In this document: positions 37,153 through 47,066 of the stretch, in pieces
How positions within the stretch are numbered: the stretch's first letter is position 1
Layout of the letters: each line of letters opens with the position of its first letter
NCBI RefSeq assembly: GCF_964063345.1
Contig: NZ_OZ061318.1
Coordinates: 3,968,001-4,032,000, forward strand
From: Pseudomonas lini
GTDB taxonomy: Bacteria; Pseudomonadota; Gammaproteobacteria; Pseudomonadales; Pseudomonadaceae
Direction of reading: 5' to 3'
DNA: 64,000 bases
Program-made: the position numbers and the translations under genes
Notes under the pieces: generated by a model
Seen by the model: the letters and a program-made list of their open reading frames with translations, nothing else
Told to the model about the DNA's origin: nothing
The model's database searches: none

Positions 37153-38505
37153 TCAGGCTCCCAAAACGCTTTGCCCACAAATGCGCAACGCTTGCCCGGT
37201 AAATGCTCCGGTACCCGGTTGTGCCAGCCAGGCGACGGCTTCGGCGACGTCTTGTGGCAGGCCGCCCTGGCCCAGCGAACTCAAGCGTCGCCCGGCTTCG
37301 CGTACGCCGAAGGGCAGGTGCGCGGTCATTTGGGTTTCGATGAACCCTGGCGCCACGGCATTGATGCTGATGCCGCGTTCACTCAGCAGCGGCGCCCAGG
37401 CTTGGGCCAGGCCGATCAACCCGGCCTTGCTCGCGGCGTAATTGGTTTGCCCGCGATTGCCGGCGATGCCGCTGATAGACGCCAGCAGGATCACTCGACC
37501 GTTGTCGCGCAGAGTGCCGCTGTCGAGCAACGCCTTGGTCAGCACTTGCGGCGCGTTGAGGTTGACCGCCAGCACCGCGTCCCAGAATTCCGGGGTCATG
37601 TTGGCCAGGGTTTTGTCCCGCGTAATGCCGGCGTTGTGAACCACGATGTCGATGCCGTCGGGCAGATGTTCGATCAGTTGCGTGGCGGCGTCTTCGGCGC
37701 AGATGTCCAGGGTGATGCCGCGCCCGCCGAGGCGTGCGGCCAGGGCTTCGAGATCGGCTTTGGCCGGTGGCACGTCGAGCAGGATTACCTCGGCGCCGTC
37801 GCGGGCCAGGGTTTCGGCGATCGAAGCGCCGATGCCGCGAGCCGCGCCCGTCACCAGAGCCTTGCGTCCTGACAAGGGGCGACTCCAGTCCATCACCTGC
37901 GCCTCACACGCCTTCAAGCGAATGACTTGTCCGGAAATGAACGCGCTTTTGGGCGAGAGGAAAAACCGCAATGGGCCTTCCAGTTGATCTTCGGCGCCTT
38001 CACCGACATAGATCAGTTGCAACGTGCCGCCGCTGCGCAGTTCCTTGGCCAGCGAACGGCTGAAACCTTCCAACGCACGCTGTGCGCTGGCGGCGAACGG
38101 GTCGCTCAAGGTCTCTGGCGCCCGCCCAAGAATCACCAGGTGCGCATGATGATCGAGGTTTTTCATCAGCGGTTGGAAGAACTCGCGCAGCTGTTTCAGC
38201 TGATCGACCTGCACCAGATCACTGGCGTCGAACACCACGGCTTTGAGTTTCTGGCCGTGGCCGGGAATCCACGCGGTGGCCAGGGTCGGATCGGCGCCGT
38301 AGCTGTAAATCGTGTCGGTCAGACGGTTGGCGAGGGTGCTGACTTTTTCCGCCAACGGGCCACCGCCAATCAACAGCGCCCCCTCGATAGGCCGCAGCCG
38401 GCCTGCTTGCCAGCGTTCCAGTCGTACCGGCGACGGCAGACCCAGGGCACCGACCACACGATGGCCGATGGACGAATTGGCGAAGTCGATATAGCGGTCA
38501 GACAT
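37153..38505 (-). CDS. 3-oxoacyl-ACP/CoA reductase, high-molecular-weight FabG type
   Basis: 450 residues: an N-terminal flavodoxin-like region without a nucleotide motif (1-205), then a full SDR domain with cofactor loop VTGAARGIGASIAETLARDG, NAG motif VVHNAGITRD and catalytic YAASKAG. This two-domain layout is that of HMW FabG (FabG4) enzymes. It pairs with the MaoC-like gene; a thiolase is divergent, which suggests a beta-oxidation or reversed chain-elongation module (compare PA4786). Confidence 0.9.
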   Translation of the reverse strand: MSDRYIDFANSSIGHRVVGALGLPSPVRLERWQAGRLRPIEGALLIGGGPLAEKVSTLANRLTDTIYSYGADPTLATAWIPGHGQKLKAVVFDASDLVQVDQLKQLREFFQPLMKNLDHHAHLVILGRAPETLSDPFAASAQRALEGFSRSLAKELRSGGTLQLIYVGEGAEDQLEGPLRFFLSPKSAFISGQVIRLKACEAQVMDWSRPLSGRKALVTGAARGIGASIAETLARDGAEVILLDVPPAKADLEALAARLGGRGITLDICAEDAATQLIEHLPDGIDIVVHNAGITRDKTLANMTPEFWDAVLAVNLNAPQVLTKALLDSGTLRDNGRVILLASISGIAGNRGQTNYAASKAGLIGLAQAWAPLLSERGISINAVAPGFIETQMTAHLPFGVREAGRRLSSLGQGGLPQDVAEAVAWLAQPGTGAFTGQALRICGQSVLGA

Positions 38506-38689
38506 GGATCACGCTCCAGCAGCTGGGGTTAAAAGTGTGGACCATGAACGGTAATTAGTCGTTCGACCCACGAGATACGGCCTACGCTTGATCATTGCAG
38601 GTTAGTTTGAGATTGGGTTTAGCAGGACTTTCAGGAAATGCAGCCCCCTGTGGGTTTGGTGTTCATATTTGATTAATAGGAGCTTTTTC

Positions 38690-39967
38690 ATGACTCAGCT
38701 GCGCCGCGTCGCGATTATCGGTGGTAACCGTATCCCCTTTGCCCGGTCCAACGGGCCGTACGCCACTGCCAGTAACCAGGCGATGTTTACCGCAGCGCTG
38801 GAAGGCCTGATCGAGCGCTATAACCTGCACGGTGTGCGCATGGGTGAAGTGGCGGCAGGTGCACTGCTCAAGTATTTGCGCGATTACGGCCTGACCCGCG
38901 AATGCGTGCTGGGCTCGCGGTTGTCGCCGACGACACCGGCCTACGACATCCAGCAGGCCTGCGGCACGGGGCTGGAGGCGACGTTGTTGGTGGCGAACAA
39001 AATTGCCCTGGGTCAGATCGAATGTGGCATTGCCGGCGGCGTCGACACCGCCTCGGACGTACCGATCGGGGTCAACGAAAGCCTGCGCAAGATCCTCTTG
39101 CAGGCCAACCGCGCCCGAAGCACCGCTGACAAACTAAAAACCTTCCTGCAACTGCGCCCCCGCCACTTGATGCCCGACTTTCCAAGTATCGGCGAGCCGC
39201 GCACCGGCCGGTCGATGGGCGAACACTGTGAAATGATGGCCCAAACCTGGAGCATCCCGCGCGATGAGCAGGATCAGCTGACCCAGGAAAGCCATCAGAA
39301 ACTGGCCACGTCCTACGCCGAAGGCTGGCACAACGATTTGATGACGCCATTCCTCGGCCTGACCCGGGACAACAACTTGCGCCCGGATCTGACCCTGGAA
39401 AAACTGGCTTCACTGAAACCGGCCTTCGAAAAAAGCGCCAAGGGCACCCTGACCGCGGGCAACTCCACGCCACTCACCGATGGTGCGTCGGTAGTGTTGC
39501 TGGGCAGTGAGGACTGGGCGAAAGAGCGCGGCTTGCCGATCCTCGCCTATTGGCGTGACGGCGAAGCGGCGGCGGTGGATTTCGTCAACGGTGCCGAAGG
39601 CCTGCTGATGGCGCCGGCTTATGCCGTGCCGCGGTTACTGGCGCGCAATGGCCTGACCTTGCAGGACTTCGATTACTACGAAATCCACGAAGCGTTCGCC
39701 GCGCAAGTTCTGTGCACATTGAAGGCTTGGGAGGATCCGGAATTCTGCAAAACCCGTCTCGGTCTCGACGCACCGTTGGGCTCCATCGACCGTAGCCGCC
39801 TCAACGTCAAGGGCAGTTCACTGGCCGTCGGGCATCCATTTGCCGCCACCGGTGCGCGCATCGTCGCCAACCTGGCGAAGCTGCTGGACGCGGCGGGCAA
39901 GGGCCGAGGGTTGATCTCGATCTGCGCAGCGGGCGGTCAGGGCGTGACGGCGATTATCGAGCGCTGA
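38690..39967 (+). CDS. Acetyl-CoA C-acyltransferase (thiolase)
   Basis: 425 residues from ATG 38690 (taggagctttttc upstream). Catalytic residues are visible: Cys in IQQACGTGLEA, His in EIHEAFAAQVL, and Cys in ISICAAGGQGVTA. It cleaves or forms 3-ketoacyl-CoA; nearest in style to FadI-type thiolases (compare PA4785). It is divergent from the FabG-like/MaoC-like pair. Confidence 0.93.
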   Translation: MTQLRRVAIIGGNRIPFARSNGPYATASNQAMFTAALEGLIERYNLHGVRMGEVAAGALLKYLRDYGLTRECVLGSRLSPTTPAYDIQQACGTGLEATLLVANKIALGQIECGIAGGVDTASDVPIGVNESLRKILLQANRARSTADKLKTFLQLRPRHLMPDFPSIGEPRTGRSMGEHCEMMAQTWSIPRDEQDQLTQESHQKLATSYAEGWHNDLMTPFLGLTRDNNLRPDLTLEKLASLKPAFEKSAKGTLTAGNSTPLTDGASVVLLGSEDWAKERGLPILAYWRDGEAAAVDFVNGAEGLLMAPAYAVPRLLARNGLTLQDFDYYEIHEAFAAQVLCTLKAWEDPEFCKTRLGLDAPLGSIDRSRLNVKGSSLAVGHPFAATGARIVANLAKLLDAAGKGRGLISICAAGGQGVTAIIER

Positions 39968-39974
39968 TTGCTGA

Positions 39975-41003
39975 TTACTGGGGGTTGAGCACTGCCGCGC
40001 GTTGCTGCGCGGCCAGTTCCCGGTTGCGGTTGGCGTAACCCTCGACCATCACCGAGCAGACGATCAGCTGCAACGGGTGATAGATCATGATCGGCAGCAG
40101 GATCAAGCCAAGGCCGGGGTTGGCGCCGAAGATCAGCGCCGCCATCGGTGCACCGGCCGCCAGGGATTTTTTGCTGGCACAGAACACTGCGGCAATCTCA
40201 TCGGCAGGGCTGAACTTCAGCGCACGAGCGGTGCGGGTGGTCATCCACAGGATGACTGCCAGCAAAATCGCACTGCCCATCAGCGCAGTCAGAATCACGC
40301 TGTTGCCCTGTTGCTGCCACATCCCCGACACCATCGAATTGCAGAACGCCGAGTACACCAGCAGCAGAATCACCAGTTTGTCGGCGATGTTGGTGTAGCG
40401 CTTGTGCCGAGCGAAAAACTTGCCCAGTAACGGCCGCAGCAATTGCCCGAGCACCAGCGGCAATAGCAGCATGGCGCACAAATCGAGCAGAGTTGCACCG
40501 AGGTCGATACCACCAGCGCCGTTGCCAACCACGAAACTCACCAGCAACGGTGTCAGAAAAATCCCCAGCACACTGGACAGGCTCGCGTTGAGAATGGCCG
40601 CCGGTACATTGCCGCCCGCGCTACCGGTCAGCGCCACGGACGAGGAAATGGTCGAAGGCAGGGCGCAGAGGTAGAGGAAACCGAGCATTAACAGTGAGGG
40701 GGTGTGCGAGCCCAGCAGCTTGTCGCTCAGCAGCCAGATCAGCGGAAACACCGCGAAGGTGAAGGTCTGAACCATCACGTGCAGCTTCCAGTTTTTCAGC
40801 CCGTGGCGGATCTGCTCACTGGAGAGGTTGACCCCGTGCAGGAAGAACACCAGAAACACGCCGATGTTGATCACCCACTCCGCGTGCATCCCGCCGCCGG
40901 TGGCGCCGAAGGTCGGGAAGACATACGCCAGCAGCGTGGCGATCAGCATGCCGCACAAGAACCAGTCGGTGACCACGCGTTTGAGGTGTTTGAAGGCATG
41001 CAT
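39975..41003 (-). CDS. Bile acid:sodium symporter family protein (YfeH/SLC10A7-like)
   Basis: 342 residues, about ten transmembrane helices, from ATG 41003 (MHAFKHLKRVV). Contains FFLHGVNLSSEQIRHGLKNW and ASKKSLAAGAPMA, typical of the SLC10A7-like subgroup. The substrate is unknown and need not be a bile acid. The frame open to 41084 has no supporting start. It is divergent from an AraC regulator that may control it. Confidence 0.88.
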   Translation of the reverse strand: MHAFKHLKRVVTDWFLCGMLIATLLAYVFPTFGATGGGMHAEWVINIGVFLVFFLHGVNLSSEQIRHGLKNWKLHVMVQTFTFAVFPLIWLLSDKLLGSHTPSLLMLGFLYLCALPSTISSSVALTGSAGGNVPAAILNASLSSVLGIFLTPLLVSFVVGNGAGGIDLGATLLDLCAMLLLPLVLGQLLRPLLGKFFARHKRYTNIADKLVILLLVYSAFCNSMVSGMWQQQGNSVILTALMGSAILLAVILWMTTRTARALKFSPADEIAAVFCASKKSLAAGAPMAALIFGANPGLGLILLPIMIYHPLQLIVCSVMVEGYANRNRELAAQQRAAVLNPQ

Positions 41004-41087
41004 GACCGGCACCGAATACGTTTGTAAGAATTGATGACTTAGCCTAACGTCGGCCTTGTCAGCCGTCTTGCGACATAAGGCCAATCA

Positions 41088-41879
41088 ATGCCGACTAACG
41101 GACAGCTTTCCCTCGAACGGACCATCCCGGCGCTGACGGCGTTGCCGCGCCCGTTGTATGCGCGGTCGGAAAGTCTGAACGCTGGTTCGTGGACACCGCC
41201 GCATCGTCACGATTGGGTGCAGTTTTCCTACGCCATCAGCGGCGTTCTCGGTGTGCACACCGCCGAGGGCAGTTTCTTTGCACCGCCGCAGTGGGGCATC
41301 TGGATTCCGGCGGATCTCGAGCATCAGGTTGTGACCTCAATGCGTGCCGAGATGCGCAGCCTGTACGTGCGTCGCGAGGACTGCCCATGGGCGGACGGGC
41401 GTTGCCGGGTGCTGGAAGTCACGCCATTGGCGCGGGAACTGATCAAGCGTTTTTGCCTGTTGCCGGTGGAGTATCCACAGGGCGACAGCCAGGAGGCGCG
41501 ATTGGTGGGCGTGTTGCTGGATCAGTTGGCGAATCTGCCGGAGGTGGGGTTTTCCCTGCCGCTGCCCCGGCATGAACGTTTGTTGGGCTTGTGCAACGAG
41601 CTGATCGACAGCCCTGAGCGCAATGCGACCTTGCAGGAGTGGGCCGAGCGTTTGGGCACGTCGCAGAAAACCCTGATGCGCTTGTTCCAGCGTGAAACCG
41701 GGTTGAGCTTCCGCGGCTGGCGGCAGCGCATGCGGCTGCTGTCGTCGCTGAGTTTGCTGGAAGAGGGGAACAGCGTGACCCATGCCGCGCTGTCTTGCGG
41801 GTATGACTCGACGTCGGCGTTTATTGCGGCGTTCAAGGGGTTGTTCGGGTTTACCCCAGGGGAATTGTTCAAACAGTGA
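41088..41879 (+). CDS. AraC-family transcriptional regulator
   Basis: 263 residues: an N-terminal cupin sensor (about 20-115, HRHDWVQFSYAISGVLGVHT) and a C-terminal double helix-turn-helix (about 165-260, SQKTLMRLFQRETGLSFRGW and ALSCGYDSTSAFIAAFKGLF). It may regulate the divergent symporter gene 84 bp away. The effector is unknown. Confidence 0.92.
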   Translation: MPTNGQLSLERTIPALTALPRPLYARSESLNAGSWTPPHRHDWVQFSYAISGVLGVHTAEGSFFAPPQWGIWIPADLEHQVVTSMRAEMRSLYVRREDCPWADGRCRVLEVTPLARELIKRFCLLPVEYPQGDSQEARLVGVLLDQLANLPEVGFSLPLPRHERLLGLCNELIDSPERNATLQEWAERLGTSQKTLMRLFQRETGLSFRGWRQRMRLLSSLSLLEEGNSVTHAALSCGYDSTSAFIAAFKGLFGFTPGELFKQ

Positions 41880-41884
41880 CGGCC

Positions 41885-41958
41885 TCATCGCGGGCAAGCC
41901 CGCTCCCACAAGGACAACGCAAACCCTGTGGGAGCGGGCTTGCCCGCGATTGGCCGCG
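41885..41958. repeat. Inverted pair of REPs
   Basis: catcgcgggcaagcccgctc facing gagcgggcttgcccgcgatt. It follows the AraC stop by 5 nt and probably stabilises converging transcripts. Confidence 0.9.
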
Positions 41959-41980
41959 AAGCGGCCACCGGGATTTTGGA

Positions 41981-43927
41981 TCAGGTCCTGAACCGCCGAA
42001 CCAACCCATCCAACTCATTCGACAACCCCGCCAGGCTCTGAGAATCCAGGCGCGCCGAGTTCGCCAGTTCCGCCACCAACTGCGCATCGCCATGAATCTG
42101 GCTGATGTGGCGATTGATGTCTTCCGCCACTTGATGCTGTTCTTCCGCTGCCGTGGCGATTTGAGTGTTCATGTCGCGAATCACATCCACCGATTCACGA
42201 ATCTGCCCGAAGCTGCTGCGCGCTTCGCCGATGCGGGTCACCGATTGCTGAGACACTTCCAGGCTCGCATGCATCTGCTGCGTCACCTGGCTGGTGCGCT
42301 TGGCCAGGTTGCCGAGCAGTCCGTCGATTTCCGCCGTGGAGTCGGCCGTCCGTTTGGCCAGGGCGCGAACTTCATCCGCCACTACCGCAAAACCACGACC
42401 CTGTTCACCCGCCCGGGCCGCTTCGATGGCGGCGTTCAGTGCCAATAGGTTGGTTTGTTCGGCGATCGAACGGATGGTCCCGAGGATCGACTGAATGTCG
42501 TTGCTATCGCGCTCAAGCTGTTGCATCGATTGCGCCGATTGCTCGATTTCCTGGCTCAAGCGATCAACACTGCTCACTGCGGCATCGATCTGCTGCTGAC
42601 CTTCGCGCGCCTGGCGCTGGCCGCTGTCGGCCGACTCGGCAGCCTGGCTGCAGGAGCGTGCGACTTCGTTGGCGGTGGCGACCATTTCGTGGAACGCCGT
42701 GGACACCATGTCCACCGCTTCACGCTGGCGCCCGGCGGCTTCGGCCATGTCGCTGGAGACTTGCGTCGAACTCTGGGAGGTGGCGAGGATTTTGGTCGCG
42801 GCGCCGCCGATGCTCTGGATCAAATTGCGAATCGCCGCCAGAAACTGGTTGAACCAGTTGGCCAATTGAGCCGTTTCGTCGCTGCCACGGATGTGCAGGT
42901 TCTTGGTCAGGTCGCCTTCACCCTGGGCAATGCCTTCCAGACCACTGGCCACGCTACGAATCGGTCGCACGATCAGGCTGGCGAAACTGGCGCCGACGAT
43001 GGCGAAGAATACCGCCAATACTGCCGCGATGATCGCGATCAGCCAGGTCAGTTGAGTGGCCGAACTCATCACGTCGGTCTGCTTGATCAGGCCGATAAAG
43101 GTCCAGCCCAGTTGCTCCGACGGCCAGACGTTGGCCATGTAGCGCTCGCCATTGAGCTCGACTTCCACCAGCCCTTTACCGGCCTTGGCGAGTTGCGCGT
43201 AGCCGTCGCCGAGGCTATTGAGCGCTTTGAAGTTGTGTTCCGGTTGCTTCGGATCGACCAGGATTGTGCCGGTGTTTTCCACCAGCATCAGGTAGCCGGT
43301 TTCGCCGAGTTTGATTTGTTTGACGATTTCAGTGAGCTGCTTGAGGGACACATCGATGGCGAGCACTCCGCCTTGGGCCCCCAGCTGATTGGCCACCGTG
43401 CGCACGGTACTGACCAGCACGGCGTCGTCACCGGCCCAGTAATAGGCCTCAGTGCGCATCGTCTTGCCTGGGTTGGCCAAGGCCGTCTTGTACCAGGGGC
43501 GAACACGGGGGTCGTAATTGGCCATCTTCGGGTCAGCCGGCCATGTGGCATAACCACCGCTGGACAAGCCGTAAGACACATAGGAATAGGCCGGGTGGCT
43601 GCTGGCCAGCCCGGTGAACAAATCCAGCAGCTTTGTGTCCATCTCACTTTCTGGCAATTGCGCGGCGTCGGCACTGACCCGGCTTTTTACGCTGGCGTCG
43701 CCTGCTTTGATCAGCGGCTGGCCGGCCAGGTAATCGACATTCTGGCTGATGCCGTCAAAGAACAGCTGCATGGCATTGCTGACCTGACGAATCTCGCGGC
43801 CGCTGCCGTCGACAAAATTGTCCTTGGCATCGCTGCGCAAGTTCAGCACCACGAGGGTGGCGACCAGCACCACGGGCAAGCAGGCGATGATTGCAAACGC
43901 CCAGGTCAACTTCTGTTTGATGTTCAT
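41981..43927 (-). CDS. Methyl-accepting chemotaxis protein with dCache sensor
   Basis: 648 residues from ATG 43927: transmembrane helix about 8-30, a periplasmic double-Cache domain (about 35-275), a second helix ([20 protein letters not shown]), HAMP, and a signalling tip [20 protein letters not shown]. The distal Cache motif [10 protein letters not shown] followed by [14 protein letters not shown] resembles the amino-acid-binding dCache group (PctA/B/C-like). Ligand class is therefore inferred as amino acids or amines. Confidence 0.92.
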   Translation of the reverse strand: MNIKQKLTWAFAIIACLPVVLVATLVVLNLRSDAKDNFVDGSGREIRQVSNAMQLFFDGISQNVDYLAGQPLIKAGDASVKSRVSADAAQLPESEMDTKLLDLFTGLASSHPAYSYVSYGLSSGGYATWPADPKMANYDPRVRPWYKTALANPGKTMRTEAYYWAGDDAVLVSTVRTVANQLGAQGGVLAIDVSLKQLTEIVKQIKLGETGYLMLVENTGTILVDPKQPEHNFKALNSLGDGYAQLAKAGKGLVEVELNGERYMANVWPSEQLGWTFIGLIKQTDVMSSATQLTWLIAIIAAVLAVFFAIVGASFASLIVRPIRSVASGLEGIAQGEGDLTKNLHIRGSDETAQLANWFNQFLAAIRNLIQSIGGAATKILATSQSSTQVSSDMAEAAGRQREAVDMVSTAFHEMVATANEVARSCSQAAESADSGQRQAREGQQQIDAAVSSVDRLSQEIEQSAQSMQQLERDSNDIQSILGTIRSIAEQTNLLALNAAIEAARAGEQGRGFAVVADEVRALAKRTADSTAEIDGLLGNLAKRTSQVTQQMHASLEVSQQSVTRIGEARSSFGQIRESVDVIRDMNTQIATAAEEQHQVAEDINRHISQIHGDAQLVAELANSARLDSQSLAGLSNELDGLVRRFRT

Positions 43928-44376
43928 CCGCGCTCCAGTTTTTTCTTGTAGGCCCACGCAGTGCAGATGACTCGCGGATTATTGGCAGCCGAAAACGTTA
44001 GATACCCCGATCCTTGAGTGCGTGCGCCCTCGTTATCACTGTCGGGGCGATTTGTCGGACAATTCCTTTTCTCTCTAATGACTTCGGCTGAAGAGCGAGG
44101 AAATTTAGGCCTGTTGATAAAAATCTGGCGAAGGGTAGAGGCTACCTGTCAGATTCTGTCGCAAATGCTCTTGTAGCCCTTCGTCAACAAGTGGCGCAGG
44201 CTCAGCTATGATCCTGAGCGGTCAATGAGTTGCGCCTGATTAATCCGGCACATTGTGTGCTTCTTGATGTTCATGGGAACGTTCATAGGTCGGCAACCCC
44301 TCCCGCGAATGAGAGGATTGCCGTATAACGAATGACTTTCGCGTGTTTGGTAATAAAGGACCCACAATAAAAGCTG
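43928..44376. other. 449-bp divergent intergenic region between chemoreceptor and RIO kinase genes
   Basis: No gene or REP seen. It holds an imperfect inverted repeat (cgaagggtagaggctac near 44133; gtagcccttcg near 44174) that could be a terminator or small RNA hairpin. Promoters for both neighbours must lie here, but none stands out. Confidence 0.45.
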
Positions 44377-45270
44377 ATGAAGACTCCAAAACGCATTGAA
44401 CCCCTGATCGAGGACGGTCTGGTCGACGAGGTGCTGCGCCCACTCATGAGTGGTAAAGAAGCAGCTGTTTATGTGGTGCGCTGCGGCAACGAGCTGCGTT
44501 GTGCCAAGGTCTACAAGGAGGCGAATAAACGCAGTTTTCGTCAGGCGGCCGAGTATCAGGAAGGCCGTAAGGTGCGCAACAGCCGGCAGGCTCGAGCGAT
44601 GGCCAAGGGCTCCAAGTTCGGCAAGAAAGAAACCGAAGATGCCTGGCAGAATGCCGAAGTGGCGGCGTTGTTCCGACTGGCCGGTGCCGGTGTGCGCGTA
44701 CCCAAGCCGTATGACTTCCTCGAAGGCGTACTGCTGATGGAACTGGTGGCCGACGAGTACGGTGATGCCGCGCCGCGTCTGAACGATGTGGTGCTGGAGC
44801 CGGACCAGGCGCGCGAATATCACGCGTTTCTGATTTCGCAGATCGTGCTGATGCTGTGTACCGGTTTGGTGCACGGTGACCTGTCCGAGTTCAACGTGCT
44901 TCTGACGCCGACTGGCCCGGTCATCATCGACCTGCCGCAAGCGGTGGATGCGGCGGGCAACAACCACGCGTTCAACATGCTGGAGCGGGACGTGGGCAAC
45001 ATGGCGTCGTACTTCGGTCGTTTTGCACCGGAGTTGAAACGCACCAAGTACGCCAAGGAAATGTGGGCATTGTACGAAGCCGGCACTCTGCACCCGGCCA
45101 GTGTATTGACCGGCGAGTTCGACGAGCCGGAAGAACTGGCGGACGTCGGCGGGATCATGCGCGAGATCGAGGCGGCCCGTCTCGATGAAGAGCGTCGTCA
45201 AGCGGTTCGGGCGGCGGACGATGCGCCACCGAGCAAGACCGAAGAGCCGCCTCCACCGTGGATGCAGTAA
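44377..45270 (+). CDS. RIO1-family serine protein kinase (PA4780-like)
   Basis: 297-residue cytoplasmic atypical kinase. ATP-binding region GKEAAVYVVRCG with Lys in CAKVYKE, catalytic loop LVHGDLSEFNVLL and metal-binding IIDLPQAV. The C-terminus is Pro-rich. Bacterial RIO kinases are poorly characterised. It lies close to cueR, as in P. aeruginosa, and is followed by a strong terminator. Confidence 0.93.
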   Translation: MKTPKRIEPLIEDGLVDEVLRPLMSGKEAAVYVVRCGNELRCAKVYKEANKRSFRQAAEYQEGRKVRNSRQARAMAKGSKFGKKETEDAWQNAEVAALFRLAGAGVRVPKPYDFLEGVLLMELVADEYGDAAPRLNDVVLEPDQAREYHAFLISQIVLMLCTGLVHGDLSEFNVLLTPTGPVIIDLPQAVDAAGNNHAFNMLERDVGNMASYFGRFAPELKRTKYAKEMWALYEAGTLHPASVLTGEFDEPEELADVGGIMREIEAARLDEERRQAVRAADDAPPSKTEEPPPPWMQ

Positions 45271-45281
45271 TCGGTTGACCC

Positions 45282-45306
45282 AAAACCCGGCTTCGGCCGG
45301 GTTTTT
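45282..45306 (+). terminator. Rho-independent terminator of the RIO kinase gene
   Basis: A perfect 10-bp stem aaaacccggc/gccgggtttt with a TTCG tetraloop, followed by T. It starts 12 nt after the stop codon. Confidence 0.93.
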
Positions 45307-45338
45307 GGTAGATGCTTTTTTTGGGACCGCGTCGTCTG

Positions 45339-45433
45339 CATCGCGGGCAAGCCCGCTCCCACAAGTTTTGTGTCGCCCCCGGATTCCATGATCGACACCT
45401 GACCTGTGGGAGCGTGGCTTGCCCGCGATGGCG
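45339..45433. repeat. Inverted pair of REPs
   Basis: catcgcgggcaagcccgctc facing gagcgtggcttgcccgcgat. It lies just upstream of the MFS gene and creates a spurious N-terminal extension of that frame. Confidence 0.9.
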
Positions 45434-45484
45434 TCAGACCAGACAATCCACAACGGCGGTACTCACCACACTCAAGGACTGAAT

Positions 45485-46699
45485 GTGAATTCCACCCGCA
45501 ATGCCCAACTGATCATCGCCGCCCGGCTGATTTCGGACTTCGGCGCTTTCCTCAACATGGTTGCCCTGGCCACTTACGTCTATCTGCTCAGCAACAGCGC
45601 CATGAGTGTCGGGATCTTCCTCGCCAGCCGTGTGGGCGGAGGGATTTTTGCCAGTCTTATCGGCACCACTTTCTATCGCCACTGGGTCGGGCGCATGCCG
45701 CTGATCGCCTTTGATTTGTTGCGTGCAGGATTGCTTGGCTTGTTGCTGGTGCTGCCGGTCGACCAGCAGGCGCTGCTACTACCGGTCATCGCGTTCGGCC
45801 TGGGCTTCGGCAATTCGATGTTCGCTATTGGCCTCAACAGCCAATTACCGCACATGATCGATAAGGCGCAGCTGCTCAAGACCAATGCCTGGATTACCTC
45901 GGCGTCGTCTGCGGCGATGGTCGGCGGGAGTCTGGTGGCGGGTTTGTTGGTGGCAGGGTTTGGCTTTGAAACGGTGTTTGCCCTGAACGTGGTCACTTAC
46001 CTGCTGGCGGCGTTGTTGATTGTGCCGCTGCGGTTTCCCAGACCTGCACCCAGTGACGAGCCTCGTCACCAACAGGGCGAATGGCCGGCCCTGCGTCAGG
46101 GCTTGCACACGGCGCCGGTGCTGACGGCGATGCTCGCCGTTGCCATGGCCGATACGCTTGGCAGCGCCGCGCACAACGTCGGCCTCCCGATCATTTCAAA
46201 GCTGCTGACACCCGAGTCGGCCAGCACCACCCTGGGCCTGATGCTGGCGGTCTGGGCCATTGGGAAATTCATCGGTGCGCGAGTCGCCAGTCGCCTGAAA
46301 GGTACGGACAACGCGCACCTTGAACGGCGATTTTTCTTCGGCGTGTTGCTGATGTCTTGTGGCTTCATCCTGATGTTTCAGCAGCAAACCCTTTACGGCT
46401 TGCTGCTGTTTTCATTGCCCGCAGGCTTGGGTGACGGCATCTCGGAAGTCGGCCTGATGTCGCGCCTGCAACGTGAACCGGACAACCTGCGCTTGCCGAT
46501 TTTCAGCTTTCTGACGCTGCTGCAAATGACCGGGTTCGGCATCGGCATGTTGATCGCCGCGCCGTTCTATTCCTGGTGGACGCCCGGCGCGGTGGTGTTG
46601 TTGTTCCACGGCATTCCCCTCACCACGTTGCTGGTGGCGAAGGGGGGGGCGCTCAGGAATGGGCGGGTTCGGCGCAGCAGCCCGACGCCAGCTCCTTGA
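45485..46699 (+). CDS. MFS transporter
   Basis: 404 residues, about 11-12 membrane helices, beginning NSTRNAQLIIAARLISDFGA. GTG 45485 was chosen because aaggactgaat precedes it; the upstream ATG at 45419 reads into the REP. It resembles the enterobactin-exporter-like MFS branch (MFS_3); the substrate is unknown. Its 3' end overlaps convergent cueR by 47 nt. Confidence 0.85.
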   Translation: MNSTRNAQLIIAARLISDFGAFLNMVALATYVYLLSNSAMSVGIFLASRVGGGIFASLIGTTFYRHWVGRMPLIAFDLLRAGLLGLLLVLPVDQQALLLPVIAFGLGFGNSMFAIGLNSQLPHMIDKAQLLKTNAWITSASSAAMVGGSLVAGLLVAGFGFETVFALNVVTYLLAALLIVPLRFPRPAPSDEPRHQQGEWPALRQGLHTAPVLTAMLAVAMADTLGSAAHNVGLPIISKLLTPESASTTLGLMLAVWAIGKFIGARVASRLKGTDNAHLERRFFFGVLLMSCGFILMFQQQTLYGLLLFSLPAGLGDGISEVGLMSRLQREPDNLRLPIFSFLTLLQMTGFGIGMLIAAPFYSWWTPGAVVLLFHGIPLTTLLVAKGGALRNGRVRRSSPTPAP

Positions 46700-47066
46700 G
46701 GATCGGGCAGTCCGGGCGGTGGTCGCCGTGGCAATGTTCCACCAGGTCTTGCAGGGTGTCGCGCAGTTGGCCGAGTTCGCGAATCTTCTGGTTCAGCTCG
46801 TCGATGTGCTGACGGGCCAGCGCCTTCACATCGGCACTGGCTCGCTGACGGTCCTGCCAGAGGGTCAGCAATTTACCGACCTCTTCCAGTGAAAAGCCCA
46901 GGTCCCGAGAGCGCTTGATGAACGCCAAGGTATGCAGATCGTCGTCGCCATAGACCCGGTAGCCACTGTCGGTGCGATGGGCTGCCTTGAGCAGGCCGAT
47001 GGATTCGTAGTAACGAATCATCTTCGCGCTCAGACCGCTCTGGCGGGCCGCTTGGCCAATGTTCAT
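46653..47066 (-). CDS. cueR: Copper-responsive MerR-family regulator CueR
   Basis: 137 residues: a MerR winged helix ([20 protein letters not shown]), a long dimerisation coiled coil and a metal loop CHGDHRPDC. The two cysteines seven residues apart are the CueR Cu(I) ligands. A Cys pair (SGCC) occurs at the C-terminus. Its start overlaps the copA stop by 4 nt, so it is the distal gene of a copA-cueR operon and should be induced with it. Confidence 0.95.
   Translation of the reverse strand: MNIGQAARQSGLSAKMIRYYESIGLLKAAHRTDSGYRVYGDDDLHTLAFIKRSRDLGFSLEEVGKLLTLWQDRQRASADVKALARQHIDELNQKIRELGQLRDTLQDLVEHCHGDHRPDCPILKELASGCCAEPAHS

Noticed and set aside
44130..44185. Imperfect inverted repeat as a small RNA gene
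   Set aside because: Six-base bulge in one arm, no clear promoter or T-run; noted in the gap description only.
44206..45453. 415-codon minus-strand frame opposite the RIO kinase
   Set aside because: Shadow of a gene with unmistakable kinase motifs; begins in a REP.
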